Assembly (NCBI RefSeq): GCF_001500315.1
Contig: NZ_LLER01000002.1
Coordinates: 186,001-250,000 of the forward strand
DNA length: 64,000 bases
DNA from: Staphylococcus auricularis
GTDB lineage: Bacteria > Bacillota > Bacilli > Staphylococcales > Staphylococcaceae
Direction of reading: 5' to 3'
This document shows, piece by piece, positions 28,327-37,124 of the stretch. The position numbers and the translations under genes were made by a program. Under the pieces are notes generated by a model. That model saw nothing but the letters and a program-made list of their open reading frames with translations, ran no database searches and had not been told where the DNA came from. Within the stretch, counting starts at the first letter, position 1. Each line of letters opens with the position of its first letter.

Positions 28327-29731
28327 AGTATTCACCTGGCTTATCTGTTTGATGAAGTTGTTTATCTGTGATGTGTAGTTGACGTGTTGGATAACGTCGG
28401 ATGATCTCTGGATCATGAGTAATCATCAAGATGGTTTGTCCATTCTCAACACGTTGTTGGAACAAGCGAATTAAATTAAATGTATTATGACTATCCAGTC
28501 CAAATGTAGGTTCATCTAATAAGATGATATCTCCGTTTGAACTCATGGCAGTCGCCACACTTAATCTACGTTTTTGTCCGACAGAAAGTTCAAATGGGTG
28601 TTGATCTTTCACACGTGTTAAGTCGAGTGTTTCTAACATGTCTGCAGTCGCAGCCTCTGCCTGGTCTTTCGTCATATCTTTGTATTGAATGTAAATTTCC
28701 TCATAAACTGAATTGGTAATAAATTGCAAATCAGGATTTTGATAAACGAGGTACATATGTCCTGCTACGTCTTTAACTTTACGAAGTTGTTGTCCCTCAT
28801 AAGACATTGTTCCATCGTATTTCAATAGCTGCATCATAGATTCTAAAAGAGTTGTTTTGCCAGCACCATTCGAGCCAGTAAGGGTAATCCATTCGCCCGT
28901 ACCAATGCTTAAATCATCAATTGAAAGTAACGTCTCTTTACCACGTTTAATATGTCCATCGATATATTGGAAGCGGGGTTGTGATTCAACTATGGACTCC
29001 CTTTCAGTCGGTGATGGGGCATGATCCCATGCATGGGGATGCCACACGCCGTAGTCTGTCAGCAAGTCTTCATGCTGTTTTAAAATAACACTTGGGGTAT
29101 CATCTGCAACGATTTCTCCATCATAATTGATTAAAATAACGCGATCCACATTGTCCCAAATATGTTCCACTTTATGTTCGACGATTAAAACCGTTTGGTC
29201 ATGCCATACATCTTTGATTTTACGCCAAAGCGATTCCGTAGCTTCTTTATCCAACATGGCAGTGGGCTCATCTAAAAAGAGCGTATTAGCACGTTGTAGT
29301 ATCGTTTCTACAATCGCTAATTTTTGTTTCATTCCACCACTTAACTGATTGACGTATTGGGTTTGATCTATGTTGAGATTAACCGCATTTAATGCTGCCT
29401 CAATTTGTGCATCCATTTCTGAACGTGGCACCTGTCTGTTTTCCAATACAAAAGCTAATTCTTCGTTCACTTGTGGCATACAGAATTGATTGTCAGGATC
29501 TTGGAAGATAACGCCACAATGTTTATCTATAGATAATTCATCATATTTCATTGGTAGATCGATAAGATCCGGTACGATGCCACTTAGTACATTGAGTAAA
29601 GTGCTTTTCCCAGCCCCTGATGGGCCGAGTAATAGCACTTTCTCTTTGTCTTGAATCGTCAGATCGAGACCATCAAAAATTTTCTTTTCACTGTTTGGGT
29701 ATTTCATGCGTAAATTTTTAGCCACTAACAC
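28319..29731 (-). CDS. ykoD: ECF transporter duplicated ATPase (YkoD)
   Basis: A 470-aa protein with two fused ABC ATPase domains. Domain 1 (about 1-235) has GPSGAGKSTLL, LSGGMKQKLAIVE and TLFLDEPTAMLD. Domain 2 (about 258-465) has TGSNGAGKTTLLES, LSVGQKRRLSVATAM and IILLDEPTFGLD. The second signature is LSVGQ rather than LSGGQ. The fused arrangement is that of Bacillus YkoD and replaces separate EcfA and EcfA'. It overlaps ykoC and lies 11 bp after ykoE. Confidence 0.9.
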   Translation of the reverse strand: MLVAKNLRMKYPNSEKKIFDGLDLTIQDKEKVLLLGPSGAGKSTLLNVLSGIVPDLIDLPMKYDELSIDKHCGVIFQDPDNQFCMPQVNEELAFVLENRQVPRSEMDAQIEAALNAVNLNIDQTQYVNQLSGGMKQKLAIVETILQRANTLFLDEPTAMLDKEATESLWRKIKDVWHDQTVLIVEHKVEHIWDNVDRVILINYDGEIVADDTPSVILKQHEDLLTDYGVWHPHAWDHAPSPTERESIVESQPRFQYIDGHIKRGKETLLSIDDLSIGTGEWITLTGSNGAGKTTLLESMMQLLKYDGTMSYEGQQLRKVKDVAGHMYLVYQNPDLQFITNSVYEEIYIQYKDMTKDQAEAATADMLETLDLTRVKDQHPFELSVGQKRRLSVATAMSSNGDIILLDEPTFGLDSHNTFNLIRLFQQRVENGQTILMITHDPEIIRRYPTRQLHITDKQLHQTDKPGEYYV

Positions 29732-29742
29732 AGAATGACTCC

Positions 29743-30318
29743 TTATAAGTTGTCATAATCTGAACGTGAAGATTGTCTGAACAATTTAGTCACGCCCGTC
29801 TTATCCAAGGCCTTCACAATATAATACGAAGCAAGCCCTGCGACGACGATTCCACTGATAAGGCGGAAACCAATGTAGAGTGCTAAGTTCCAGCCGGCAA
29901 TTTCTGCTAAATACCCATAAGCAAAGTCGAGTGGTAGTGTCACTACAGCAGCAAGTAGACCTGCTAACATCGCTACCATTGCTGAACGTGATTGATAACG
30001 GAAAATAGCGAAAATAATTTCACAAGCTAAACCTTGTAATAGACCGTATATCATTGTAGCGATATCGAAACGTCCCATAACAATCGTTTCACCAGCGCCT
30101 GCAGCAAATTCAGCAAGTACGGCAATCCCTGGTTTAGGGATGATGAGATAAGCAACCACAGCTGCCATAAACCACATTCCATAAGAAAGTTCTTCAAGGT
30201 GTAACCCTGTGACTTGTAATGCGTTATAAACAAAGTTCCAGATATTGTAAATAATCGCAAACACGACCGCGATTAACACGGTTACAAGAATATCAGAGAG
30301 CTTTAATCCTTTTGACAT
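29743..30318 (-). CDS. ykoE: ECF transporter S component, thiamine precursor (YkoE)
   Basis: A 191-aa integral membrane substrate-binding component of the YkoE family, with about five to six helices and the family segments LHLEELSYGMWFMAAVVAYL and GAGETIVMGRFDIATMIYGL. ATG 30318 follows GGAGGATGT. The frame stays open upstream through the terminator and riboswitch, which is clearly non-coding. A TPP riboswitch sits directly before it, so uptake of a thiamine precursor is strongly implied. Whether the ligand is hydroxymethylpyrimidine or thiamine cannot be told from sequence. Confidence 0.9.
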   Translation of the reverse strand: MSKGLKLSDILVTVLIAVVFAIIYNIWNFVYNALQVTGLHLEELSYGMWFMAAVVAYLIIPKPGIAVLAEFAAGAGETIVMGRFDIATMIYGLLQGLACEIIFAIFRYQSRSAMVAMLAGLLAAVVTLPLDFAYGYLAEIAGWNLALYIGFRLISGIVVAGLASYYIVKALDKTGVTKLFRQSSRSDYDNL

Positions 30319-30336
30319 AAACATCCTCCTAACAAA

Positions 30337-30367
30337 ACAAAAACGCACAACCTGATTAGATTGTGCG
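30337..30367 (-). terminator. Riboswitch-controlled terminator before ykoE
   Basis: A GC-rich 7-bp stem (30344-30350 with 30361-30367) followed on the minus strand by a T-rich tract, between the TPP aptamer and ykoE. It is well placed as the expression platform. Confidence 0.8.
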
Positions 30368-30402
30368 CATAAAATGGCATACGGATCGTATATGATTAAA
30401 AA

Positions 30403-30484
30403 CACTTTCCTCCGCTAGCTTCATCTAGATCAGGTTCAAAGGGTTTGAGGTTGCCCTCATCTCAGTTTTAAAACACCCCTAGTG
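30403..30484 (-). ncRNA. TPP riboswitch aptamer (THI element)
   Basis: The minus strand reads ACTAGGGGTG, then CTGAGATGAGGGCAACCTC, then CCCTTTGAACCTGATCTAGA and finally GCTAGCGGAGGAAAGTG. These are the conserved THI-box blocks in order: pyrimidine sensor helix CTGAGA, ACCTGATCTAG and GCGxAGGxAAGTG. It precedes a terminator and ykoEDC. TPP binding should cause premature termination. Confidence 0.96.
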
Positions 30485-30512
30485 CGAAATGTTTATTAAA
30501 TTTATCATATTT

Positions 30513-30541
30513 AATGTATGCCTTTTTGATACCTTTGTCAA
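30513..30541 (-). promoter_or_regulatory. ykoEDC promoter
   Basis: Minus strand TTGACA (30541-30536), a 17-nt spacer, TACATT (30518-30513). This places transcription start about 20 nt before the TPP aptamer. Confidence 0.7.
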
Positions 30542-30585
30542 GGTGGCAACAAGTCAAAATTGTTAGCGGTTTATAACAAATCGCA

Positions 30586-30635
30586 TAAAAAAAGAGTATG
30601 TAAGTATCTGCATGCTTTGTCATACTTACATACTC
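30586..30635 (-). terminator. Terminator after the 43-aa protein gene
   Basis: A 14-bp perfect stem (30594-30607 with 30622-30635, GAGTATGTAAGTAT/ATACTTACATACTC) with TTTTTTT following on the minus strand. Confidence 0.9.
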
Positions 30636-30684
30636 ATGCCAAAGTAAATGACATATCAATAGATCGTTGAGTTTTTATTTTCTA

Positions 30685-30816
30685 TTAGTCTAATGTGTCT
30701 TGTACGTTACTTTGTATTTCTTCTTGATCGTCTTTAGCTTCTTCGTGTTTATCTTTTAATTCTTCTTCTTTTTCTTTAGCTTGTTCTGCAGCTTTTTTGA
30801 TGTTTTCTTCAGACAT
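30685..30816 (-). CDS. Small highly charged helical protein, 43 aa
   Basis: A 43-aa frame starting MSEENIKKAAEQAKEKEEEL and ending QSNVQDTLD. About half of its residues are charged and it has no hydrophobic core, consistent with an extended amphipathic helix or disordered stress-type peptide. GGGAG lies before the ATG and a strong dedicated terminator follows, so it is very likely a true single-gene unit. The composition recalls CsbD-like or small stress proteins, but I see no diagnostic motif and assign no function. It sits between ykoE and the auxA-like gene. Confidence 0.7.
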   Translation of the reverse strand: MSEENIKKAAEQAKEKEEELKDKHEEAKDDQEEIQSNVQDTLD

Positions 30817-31144
30817 ATCTGAGCACTCCCTTTCTCAATGTTATCTCTTTATATCGCTATACCACATTTTATGGAAAATAAACGCGTGTAGAGATTGGAT
30901 ATGCTACATGTAAGATAGTGACAGTATGAGGGGATAGGGATGAAATAAGTAGGATACAATATTTGACCCATTTATGACATTTGTCATAAAATGAAGGTTA
31001 CTTATATCAAATAGCATGATGATTAATGAAACCAAAATAAGAAGAGTTGACGGCATCGATTCACCGTCGTACTATAGTCTTATTTGTAAGGAATATAAAG
31101 ACAAGAACTTAAAGTTCATATATAATGATGGTGAGGTGAATGGA
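30817..31144. other. Gap before the auxA-like gene
   Basis: Divergent upstream region. The auxA-like reading frame is open from an ATG at 31016, but no ribosome site precedes that codon. The stretch therefore probably holds promoters for both flanking genes. None could be fixed by hexamer match. Confidence 0.4.
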
Positions 31145-32458
31145 ATGTCCTTTCTAAAGAAGCATGCTGAAATATTGTACAGTTATATCATAGGACTTGC
31201 TTCGCTGTTAATTGGTATCATCATCTTAGTTAACATTCCACTGATTCATAAGTTAAATGGTAAAGAAAAAGTGACGTTATATATAGATAATGTCTGGGAT
31301 TTTATCAATGCATTTTTCAGTGAAATTATCAGAGTGATGAGCCACTATATCGGTAATTTTCCGATTATCAGTGCAATTTTAATTATTTTATTCGGAGCAT
31401 TGTTAATCTACATAGGTACGTTATTGTTCCGAACTACAAAATATGACTATGATATTTCAATATTCTTTTTAGTCATTGTTATCTTGTTTTTTATCATTAC
31501 ATTAATTTTAATGACGCAAGTGTATAGCTTTTTCGCTATTATATTTGTAATTCCTTTCGCGATACATATTGGCTACATCGTATATAAAGATGAATTGAAT
31601 CGAAATCATCGTAAAAGTCATTACTTACTGATTATATTCAGTTATGGTATTTCTTATTTAATTACACAAATCGTACTGTACAACAGAATTGGTAGCGATG
31701 AGATTCTACCGATTGATATCTTGAGTGTGAACGCATTCTTCTTAATCATGTGGTTATTAGGACAAATGGCGATCTGGAATTTCTTATTCCTCAGACGGTC
31801 ATTACCATTAACAAAACAAGAATTAGGTGAGGAAGAACCTGAGTTATCTAGAAAAGATAGAGACTCTGTAACGAACCAAACCAAAGAACGCTTAAAATCA
31901 CTACAAGATAAAACAACCGAATTCACGCGTAAGACAAGACGTAGTGTTGATATTGAAAAAATGAGAGCGAAAAAAGATAAATTTGTAAACAAATGGAAAG
32001 AAAAAATTGATATCCAAGAAGATGATATTCCGAAATGGATGAAACCACCAAAATGGATGAAGACAGCTTATATCGAACTCTTCTGTGGTGCGGTATTACT
32101 CTTCTTCACGATCATTGAATTTAACAACAGAAATTCATTATTCGTGTCCGGTCAATGGGAAATGTCACAAACACAATATGTCGTGGAATGGGTGACTTTA
32201 TTCTTACTCATGGTAGTCATCATCGCCTATATTTTGACTACGCTTGTGAATTTCTTAAAAGGTAAATTTTATTATCTACAACTCTTCTTGATCAGTATTC
32301 TTTTCTTCAAATTACTCACAGAATTCGTCAACATTATGGTACATGGCTTACTGTTATCAACATTTATCACACCAATTCTACTCGTGATGTTGTTGGCAGT
32401 GATTGTGGCCTTTATCATTAACTTACGTAAAGAAGCACATGATAGTATCGTTGAATAA
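31145..32458 (+). CDS. auxA: AuxA-like multi-spanning membrane protein
   Basis: A 437-aa membrane protein with about ten hydrophobic helices in two blocks, separated by a charged cytoplasmic linker (roughly residues 225-305) that contains the near-repeat PKWMKPPKWMK. No enzyme motif is visible. In S. aureus the gene in this position (after purD and the thiamine ECF genes, before an RlmI-like methyltransferase and ptsHI) is AuxA, reported to stabilise lipoteichoic acid and to influence beta-lactam resistance. The name here rests on conserved position and layout, recalled from memory. ATG 31145 has AGGTG upstream. An ATG at 31016 would add 43 residues but has no ribosome site. Confidence 0.7.
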   Translation: MSFLKKHAEILYSYIIGLASLLIGIIILVNIPLIHKLNGKEKVTLYIDNVWDFINAFFSEIIRVMSHYIGNFPIISAILIILFGALLIYIGTLLFRTTKYDYDISIFFLVIVILFFIITLILMTQVYSFFAIIFVIPFAIHIGYIVYKDELNRNHRKSHYLLIIFSYGISYLITQIVLYNRIGSDEILPIDILSVNAFFLIMWLLGQMAIWNFLFLRRSLPLTKQELGEEEPELSRKDRDSVTNQTKERLKSLQDKTTEFTRKTRRSVDIEKMRAKKDKFVNKWKEKIDIQEDDIPKWMKPPKWMKTAYIELFCGAVLLFFTIIEFNNRNSLFVSGQWEMSQTQYVVEWVTLFLLMVVIIAYILTTLVNFLKGKFYYLQLFLISILFFKLLTEFVNIMVHGLLLSTFITPILLVMLLAVIVAFIINLRKEAHDSIVE

Positions 32459-32473
32459 CAAATTAATCCATAG

Positions 32474-32511
32474 ACAGCGGTTTTTATTAAGTTAAGAACC
32501 GCTGTTTTATT
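32474..32511 (+). terminator. Terminator after the auxA-like gene
   Basis: A 9-bp stem (32474-32482 with 32497-32505, ACAGCGGTT/AACCGCTGT) followed by TTTTATTTTG. Confidence 0.88.
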
Positions 32512-32550
32512 TTGTGCATTTTTAATAATAGGGAAAAATGAGGTGAAGGT

Positions 32551-32579
32551 TTGACGTGTACCATTTGTGTTAAGATGAT
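32551..32579 (+). promoter_or_regulatory. Promoter of the RlmI-like gene
   Basis: TTGACG (32551-32556), a 17-nt spacer, GATGAT (32574-32579), 52 nt before the start codon. Confidence 0.65.
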
Positions 32580-32631
32580 AGAATGAAGAGAAAGTACATG
32601 GTAAACAGCAGAAAGGATAGGTGGCATTTCC

Positions 32632-33801
32632 ATGAAAACCGCAACGGTTAATAAAGGGAAAGAAACGAAATATTTAAATCAATACCCCCTTATAGAAGAA
32701 GATGATTTATACGCACACGATCACTTAAAAGAAGGGGATCTCTTTTATCTTGTTAATGATAGCGGTCAATATATTGCGACCGCATATGTAGGTCGTCAGC
32801 ATAAGGGCATTGGTTGGGTCCTCAGTTATGATAAAGACACCGATATCAATGTGTCATTTTTCGAAGCATTATTCACTGAAGCATTAGAAGATCGTCAATA
32901 CTTTTATCAAATTGAAGGTACAAATGCATTTAGACTCTTCAATAGTGAAGGTGACGGTGTCGGTGGTTTAACGATTGATAATTACGATGGGCACTTACTC
33001 ATTCAATGGTATTCTAAGGGGATTTATAAATTCCGTTATACGATTTTAGAAGCGGTTAAACGTGTCTTTGATTACACTTCTATTTATGAGAAAATGCGTT
33101 TCAAAGATAAAGCAATCACAGGTGGGTTTGTAGAAGGTAAGGCCCCTGCTTTCCCAATCGTCATCGAAGAGAATTTCACCTATTATAATGTCGATTTAGA
33201 TGATGGACCTATGACAGGTATCTTTTTAGATCAAAAAGAAGTAAGAAAAAAATTACGTGATCAGTTTGCGGCAGATCGAGATATCTTGAACTTATTCAGT
33301 TATACTGGTGCATTTTCTGTCATCGCAGCTGAAGATGCACAGTCTACAACGAGTGTAGATCTTGCTAACCGTTCTAGAGCATTGACGGAAGATAACTTTG
33401 GCCTTAATGGTATCGATCCGAAGTCCCAATACATTTATGTCATGGATACATTTGATTATTATAATTATGCGAGCCGCCACCATAAAGTGTATGACACGAT
33501 CGTCATCGATCCACCTAGCTTTGCTCGTAATAAAAATAAAACATTTTCCGTGCTCAAAGATTACGATAAATTGATTGAAGGTGCGCTCGAAATTTTAGCA
33601 CCGCAAGGCACATTATTACTCTGTACCAACCACAGTGGCTTGAGTCTCAAATCATTTAAAAATACGGTCAAACGCACATTAGATGAAGCAGGTATGGACT
33701 ACGAAATCAATGAAGTGATGGGACTACCTAAAGATTTCAAAACACATCCACACTACAAGCCATCTAAATATTTAAAAGCAATTTTTGTGACGATGAATTA
33801 A
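32632..33801 (+). CDS. Class I SAM-dependent rRNA methyltransferase, RlmI-like
   Basis: A 389-aa protein with an N-terminal PUA-like domain (about 1-80), a central EEHEH region (FRLFNSEGDGVGGLTIDNYD) and a C-terminal Rossmann methyltransferase. SAM motif I is LNLFSYTGAFSVIAAE, and the catalytic motif IV is DTIVIDPPSFARNK. This architecture matches RlmI (23S rRNA m5C1962) and related proteins. DPPSF is typical of the group. The exact target base is inferred. AGGTGGC gives the ribosome site. It lies upstream of a DUF697-like gene with 57 bp between, probably co-transcribed. Confidence 0.85.
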   Translation: MKTATVNKGKETKYLNQYPLIEEDDLYAHDHLKEGDLFYLVNDSGQYIATAYVGRQHKGIGWVLSYDKDTDINVSFFEALFTEALEDRQYFYQIEGTNAFRLFNSEGDGVGGLTIDNYDGHLLIQWYSKGIYKFRYTILEAVKRVFDYTSIYEKMRFKDKAITGGFVEGKAPAFPIVIEENFTYYNVDLDDGPMTGIFLDQKEVRKKLRDQFAADRDILNLFSYTGAFSVIAAEDAQSTTSVDLANRSRALTEDNFGLNGIDPKSQYIYVMDTFDYYNYASRHHKVYDTIVIDPPSFARNKNKTFSVLKDYDKLIEGALEILAPQGTLLLCTNHSGLSLKSFKNTVKRTLDEAGMDYEINEVMGLPKDFKTHPHYKPSKYLKAIFVTMN

Positions 33802-33858
33802 CCCTATCGAAATGGGGTAACATCATAAAAATATGACTGTTTTAGGAGTGAAAGCGAC

Positions 33859-34401
33859 ATGGGCATTAAAAATAAAATGACCAATAAATTAACGCATAAA
33901 GTAGGAAATAAAGTTCTCAATATTGAAAATGTAGACACCAAACATTTTTTACCGACGGACGAAGCTGAATTAGCTGAACGTCACCAACGTGCACAAGCGA
34001 TTGTGCGTAAGAAAGCACTCTTATCTTCTAGTGTCAGCGTCGTACCGATTCCAGGATTAGATTTTGGTGTAGATATCAAACTGATGAGAGATATCATCAG
34101 CGACATTAATAAGTTATACGGGTTAGATAAGAAACAAGTGAACTCACTTGGGGATGAAATGAAAGAACGTATTCTAACGGCAGCTGCAATTCAAGGCAGT
34201 CAGTTCATCGGAAGAAAGGTTTCTGAAGGCTTACTTAAAGTAGTGATTCGTGATGTAGCTAAACGTACGGCAGCCAAACAAACGAAATGGTTCCCTGTCG
34301 TTGGACAAGCACTTTCTGCATCCATTAGTTACTATTTCATGAAGAAAATCGGTGATGATCACATTGAAAAATGTGAAAAAGTAATTCGTGACTTGTGGTG
34401 A
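33859..34401 (+). CDS. DUF697-like protein, EcsC/YcjF-type fragment
   Basis: A 180-aa protein whose middle (AIVRKKALLSSSVSVVPIPG, then LDFGVDIKLMRDIISDINKL) is the hydrophobic/amphipathic signature of the DUF697 family. In other bacteria this domain is often fused to a small GTPase. No GTPase motifs are present here, so it is a stand-alone version. A C-terminal hydrophobic stretch (WFPVVGQALSASISYYFM) suggests membrane contact. TAGGAGTG precedes the ATG. Its conserved place is between the RlmI-like gene and ptsH. Function unknown. Confidence 0.65.
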   Translation: MGIKNKMTNKLTHKVGNKVLNIENVDTKHFLPTDEAELAERHQRAQAIVRKKALLSSSVSVVPIPGLDFGVDIKLMRDIISDINKLYGLDKKQVNSLGDEMKERILTAAAIQGSQFIGRKVSEGLLKVVIRDVAKRTAAKQTKWFPVVGQALSASISYYFMKKIGDDHIEKCEKVIRDLW

Positions 34402-34563
34402 TATTAGAGCGTTTTCAAAAATGCGTCATAATATTGCTGAGATGTTGCGATAACTGGGATAGAACAGATTGAATTTATATGTAGTTTTTGGTAGAGTTTA
34501 GTATATAAAACGCACAAGGTTTTATAAAAAATCATTCTAGCTATACGAAGGAGTAATCAAATT

Positions 34564-34830
34564 ATGGAACAAAAATCTTATGTAATTATCGACGAAACAG
34601 GAATTCATGCACGTCCAGCAACTATGCTCGTGCAAACAGCATCAAAATTTGATTCAGATATACAATTGGAGTACAACAGTAAAAAAGTAAACCTAAAATC
34701 AATCATGGGTGTTATGAGTTTAGGCGTAGGCAAAGATGCAGAAATCACAATTTATGCAGATGGTAGCGATGAAGCAGAAGCAATTGAATCAATCACTGAA
34801 GTTTTATCTAAAGAAGGCTTAACTGAGTAA
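34564..34830 (+). CDS. ptsH: PTS phosphocarrier protein HPr
   Basis: An 88-aa HPr. His15 in GIHARPAT is the phosphorelay residue taking phosphate from EI. Ser46 in [13 protein letters not shown] is the HPr kinase site used for CcpA-mediated catabolite repression. GAAGGAG lies 5' of the ATG. Followed after 1 bp by ptsI. It would feed the lactose PTS whose downstream enzymes open this window. Confidence 0.97.
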   Translation: MEQKSYVIIDETGIHARPATMLVQTASKFDSDIQLEYNSKKVNLKSIMGVMSLGVGKDAEITIYADGSDEAEAIESITEVLSKEGLTE

Positions 34831-34831
34831 T

Positions 34832-36547
34832 ATGTCTAACTATATGAAAGGTATCGCTGCCTCAGATGGTGTTGCAATTGCTAAGGCCTACTTACTTGTA
34901 GAGCCAGATTTATCATTTGATAAAGAACAAATTACAGATGTTGAATCTGAACTCGAAAAATTCAGAAATGCTATCGAAACAACAAAAGTAGAATTAACTA
35001 AAATTCGTAATAATGCAGAGCAAAATTTAGGTGCAGATAAAGCAGCTATTTTTGATGCACATTTACTTATTTTAGATGATCCTGAAATTATTAATCCCGT
35101 AGAAGATAAAATCAAAAACGATAAAGTGAATGCACCCACAGCATTAACTGAAGTCACTGATCAATTCGTTTCTATTTTTGAATCTATGGACAATGAATAT
35201 ATGAAAGAACGTGCGGCTGATATTCGTGACGTTTCAAAACGTGTATTGGCACACATTTTAGGTGTAGAATTACCAAACCCTAGCATGATTGATGAAAGCG
35301 TTGTCATCATTGGTAATGACTTAACGCCTTCAGATACTGCACAACTTAACAAAGCATACGTTCAAGGTTTTGTGACTAATATCGGCGGTAGAACGTCTCA
35401 CTCCGCTATTATGAGTCGTTCAATGGAAATCGCAGCCGTGGTTGGTACAAAATCAATCACTGAAGAAGTTAAACAAGGCGATATGATTATCGTGGATGGT
35501 TTAACTGGCGAAATTATTATTAATCCAACTGACGATGAAGTCATCGCTTATCAAAATAAACGTGAACGTTTCTTTGAAGATAAAAAAGAATTACAAAAAT
35601 TACGTGAAGAAGACTCTGTCACTGCTGATGGTACACAAGTTGAACTCGCTGCAAATATCGGTACACCAGATGATTTAGACGGTGTCATTGAAAATGGTGC
35701 AGAAGGTATCGGCTTATATCGTACTGAATTCTTATACATGGGTAGAGATGAGTTACCTTCAGAAGAAGAACAATTCGAAGCCTATAAAAAAGTGTTAGAA
35801 ACAATGGATGGTAAACGTGTGGTCGTACGTACATTAGATATCGGTGGCGACAAAGAGTTACCATATATGAATTTACCTAAAGAAATGAACCCATTCTTAG
35901 GTTATCGTGCGATTCGTTTATGCTTAGATCAACCTGATATTTTCCGTCCACAATTACGTGCATTATTACGTGCATCTACGTACGGAAAACTCAATATCAT
36001 GTTCCCAATGGTTGCGACAATTCAAGAATTCCGTGATGCTAAAGCATTGTTGGAAGAAGAAAAAGCAAACTTAGAACAAGAGGGAGTTGAAGTCTCAGAT
36101 GATATTGAATTAGGTATTATGGTCGAAATTCCATCAACAGCTGCTTTAGCAGATGTCTTTGCGAAAGAAGTCGACTTCTTTAGTATCGGTACAAACGACT
36201 TAATTCAATATACAATGGCTGCAGACCGCATGTCAGAACGCGTATCATACCTTTATCAACCATATAATCCAGCTATTTTACGCTTGGTTAAACAAGTCAT
36301 CGAAGCTTCTCATAAAGAAGGTAAATGGACTGGCATGTGTGGTGAAATGGCTGGGGATGAAGTTGCGATTCCATTATTACTCGGTCTCGGTTTAGATGAG
36401 TTCTCAATGAGTGCAACATCTATTCTTAAAGCAAGACGCCAAATTGCGAACTTAAGTAAAAACGAAATGAATGAATTATCTAATCGCGCAATTGATTGTG
36501 CGACTGCAGATGAAGTTCAAACATTAGTTAAACAATACGCAAAATAA
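34832..36547 (+). CDS. ptsI: PTS enzyme I
   Basis: A 571-aa phosphoenolpyruvate-protein phosphotransferase. The N-terminal domain carries [20 protein letters not shown] with active His190. The C-terminal PEP-binding barrel carries [34 protein letters not shown] and [10 protein letters not shown] (active Cys). Starts 1 bp after the ptsH stop, so the pair is coupled. Confidence 0.97.
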   Translation: MSNYMKGIAASDGVAIAKAYLLVEPDLSFDKEQITDVESELEKFRNAIETTKVELTKIRNNAEQNLGADKAAIFDAHLLILDDPEIINPVEDKIKNDKVNAPTALTEVTDQFVSIFESMDNEYMKERAADIRDVSKRVLAHILGVELPNPSMIDESVVIIGNDLTPSDTAQLNKAYVQGFVTNIGGRTSHSAIMSRSMEIAAVVGTKSITEEVKQGDMIIVDGLTGEIIINPTDDEVIAYQNKRERFFEDKKELQKLREEDSVTADGTQVELAANIGTPDDLDGVIENGAEGIGLYRTEFLYMGRDELPSEEEQFEAYKKVLETMDGKRVVVRTLDIGGDKELPYMNLPKEMNPFLGYRAIRLCLDQPDIFRPQLRALLRASTYGKLNIMFPMVATIQEFRDAKALLEEEKANLEQEGVEVSDDIELGIMVEIPSTAALADVFAKEVDFFSIGTNDLIQYTMAADRMSERVSYLYQPYNPAILRLVKQVIEASHKEGKWTGMCGEMAGDEVAIPLLLGLGLDEFSMSATSILKARRQIANLSKNEMNELSNRAIDCATADEVQTLVKQYAK

Positions 36548-36561
36548 AGTAGGGTATGAAA

Positions 36562-36617
36562 AGTGCCACCCGATGTAGGTTGATACAGACCTGCATAAGG
36601 GTGGCATTCTTGTTTTA
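36562..36617 (+). terminator. ptsHI terminator
   Basis: An 8-bp GC-rich stem (36564-36571 with 36599-36606, TGCCACCC/GGGTGGCA) with an inner stem (ATGTAGGT/ACCTGCAT) and T-rich 3' flank. Confidence 0.75.
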
Positions 36618-36684
36618 CGTGTCAAATTGGGTTTTAACATATAGTTCTGTGAGTCATTGTTGTTTAGAAAAATTAGATGGTCTA

Positions 36685-36927
36685 TTATGACTCAGATGTC
36701 TCGATGTGACACACTTGATTGATTTTATCCATGTCGACTTGGTACATCGGTTCGCCGTCCAATAGAATAAAAGGCGTCGCAAATGCATCGTAATCTATCA
36801 TTTCATTACGATATTCACTTTTAGCGATATTCTTTTCTGTGTAAGGGACCTCGTGATGAGTTAAATAATTTTTAACAAAAGTACACGGAGGACAATCATT
36901 TTGTGTATATATAGTTATGTCTGGCAT
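36685..36927 (-). CDS. Glutaredoxin/NrdH-like redox protein
   Basis: An 80-aa thioredoxin-fold protein with a CPPC motif at residues 12-15 (TQNDCPPCTFVKNYL) and the cis-Pro region (DAFATPFILLDGEP). Length and motif fit NrdH/glutaredoxin-like disulfide reductases. NrdH proteins usually read CMQC or CVQC, so CPPC makes the substrate uncertain. AGCGG/GGAG-like sequence precedes the ATG. In S. aureus the cognate gene is followed by cydAB. Here ktrA comes next with no cyd genes. Confidence 0.8.
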   Translation of the reverse strand: MPDITIYTQNDCPPCTFVKNYLTHHEVPYTEKNIAKSEYRNEMIDYDAFATPFILLDGEPMYQVDMDKINQVCHIETSES

Positions 36928-37124
36928 CTAACCGCTCCTTTTCATTCATTCAATACACCTTACTATAAGAGAAGCAAGGTTACATTTCAAGCAGCTCAAC
37001 TGATTTTAAAGGAATGATATGATGTTATTTATCAAATGAAAGCGAATGTAGTATCATATGACTATGCATAACAAATGATAAGTGATCGAAAATCACCACC
37101 TATTTATAGTGGAGGCAACAATTA

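Noticed and set aside
30468..30659. 63-codon minus-strand frame
   Set aside because: Covers the end of the TPP aptamer, the ykoE promoter and a terminator, so it is non-coding.
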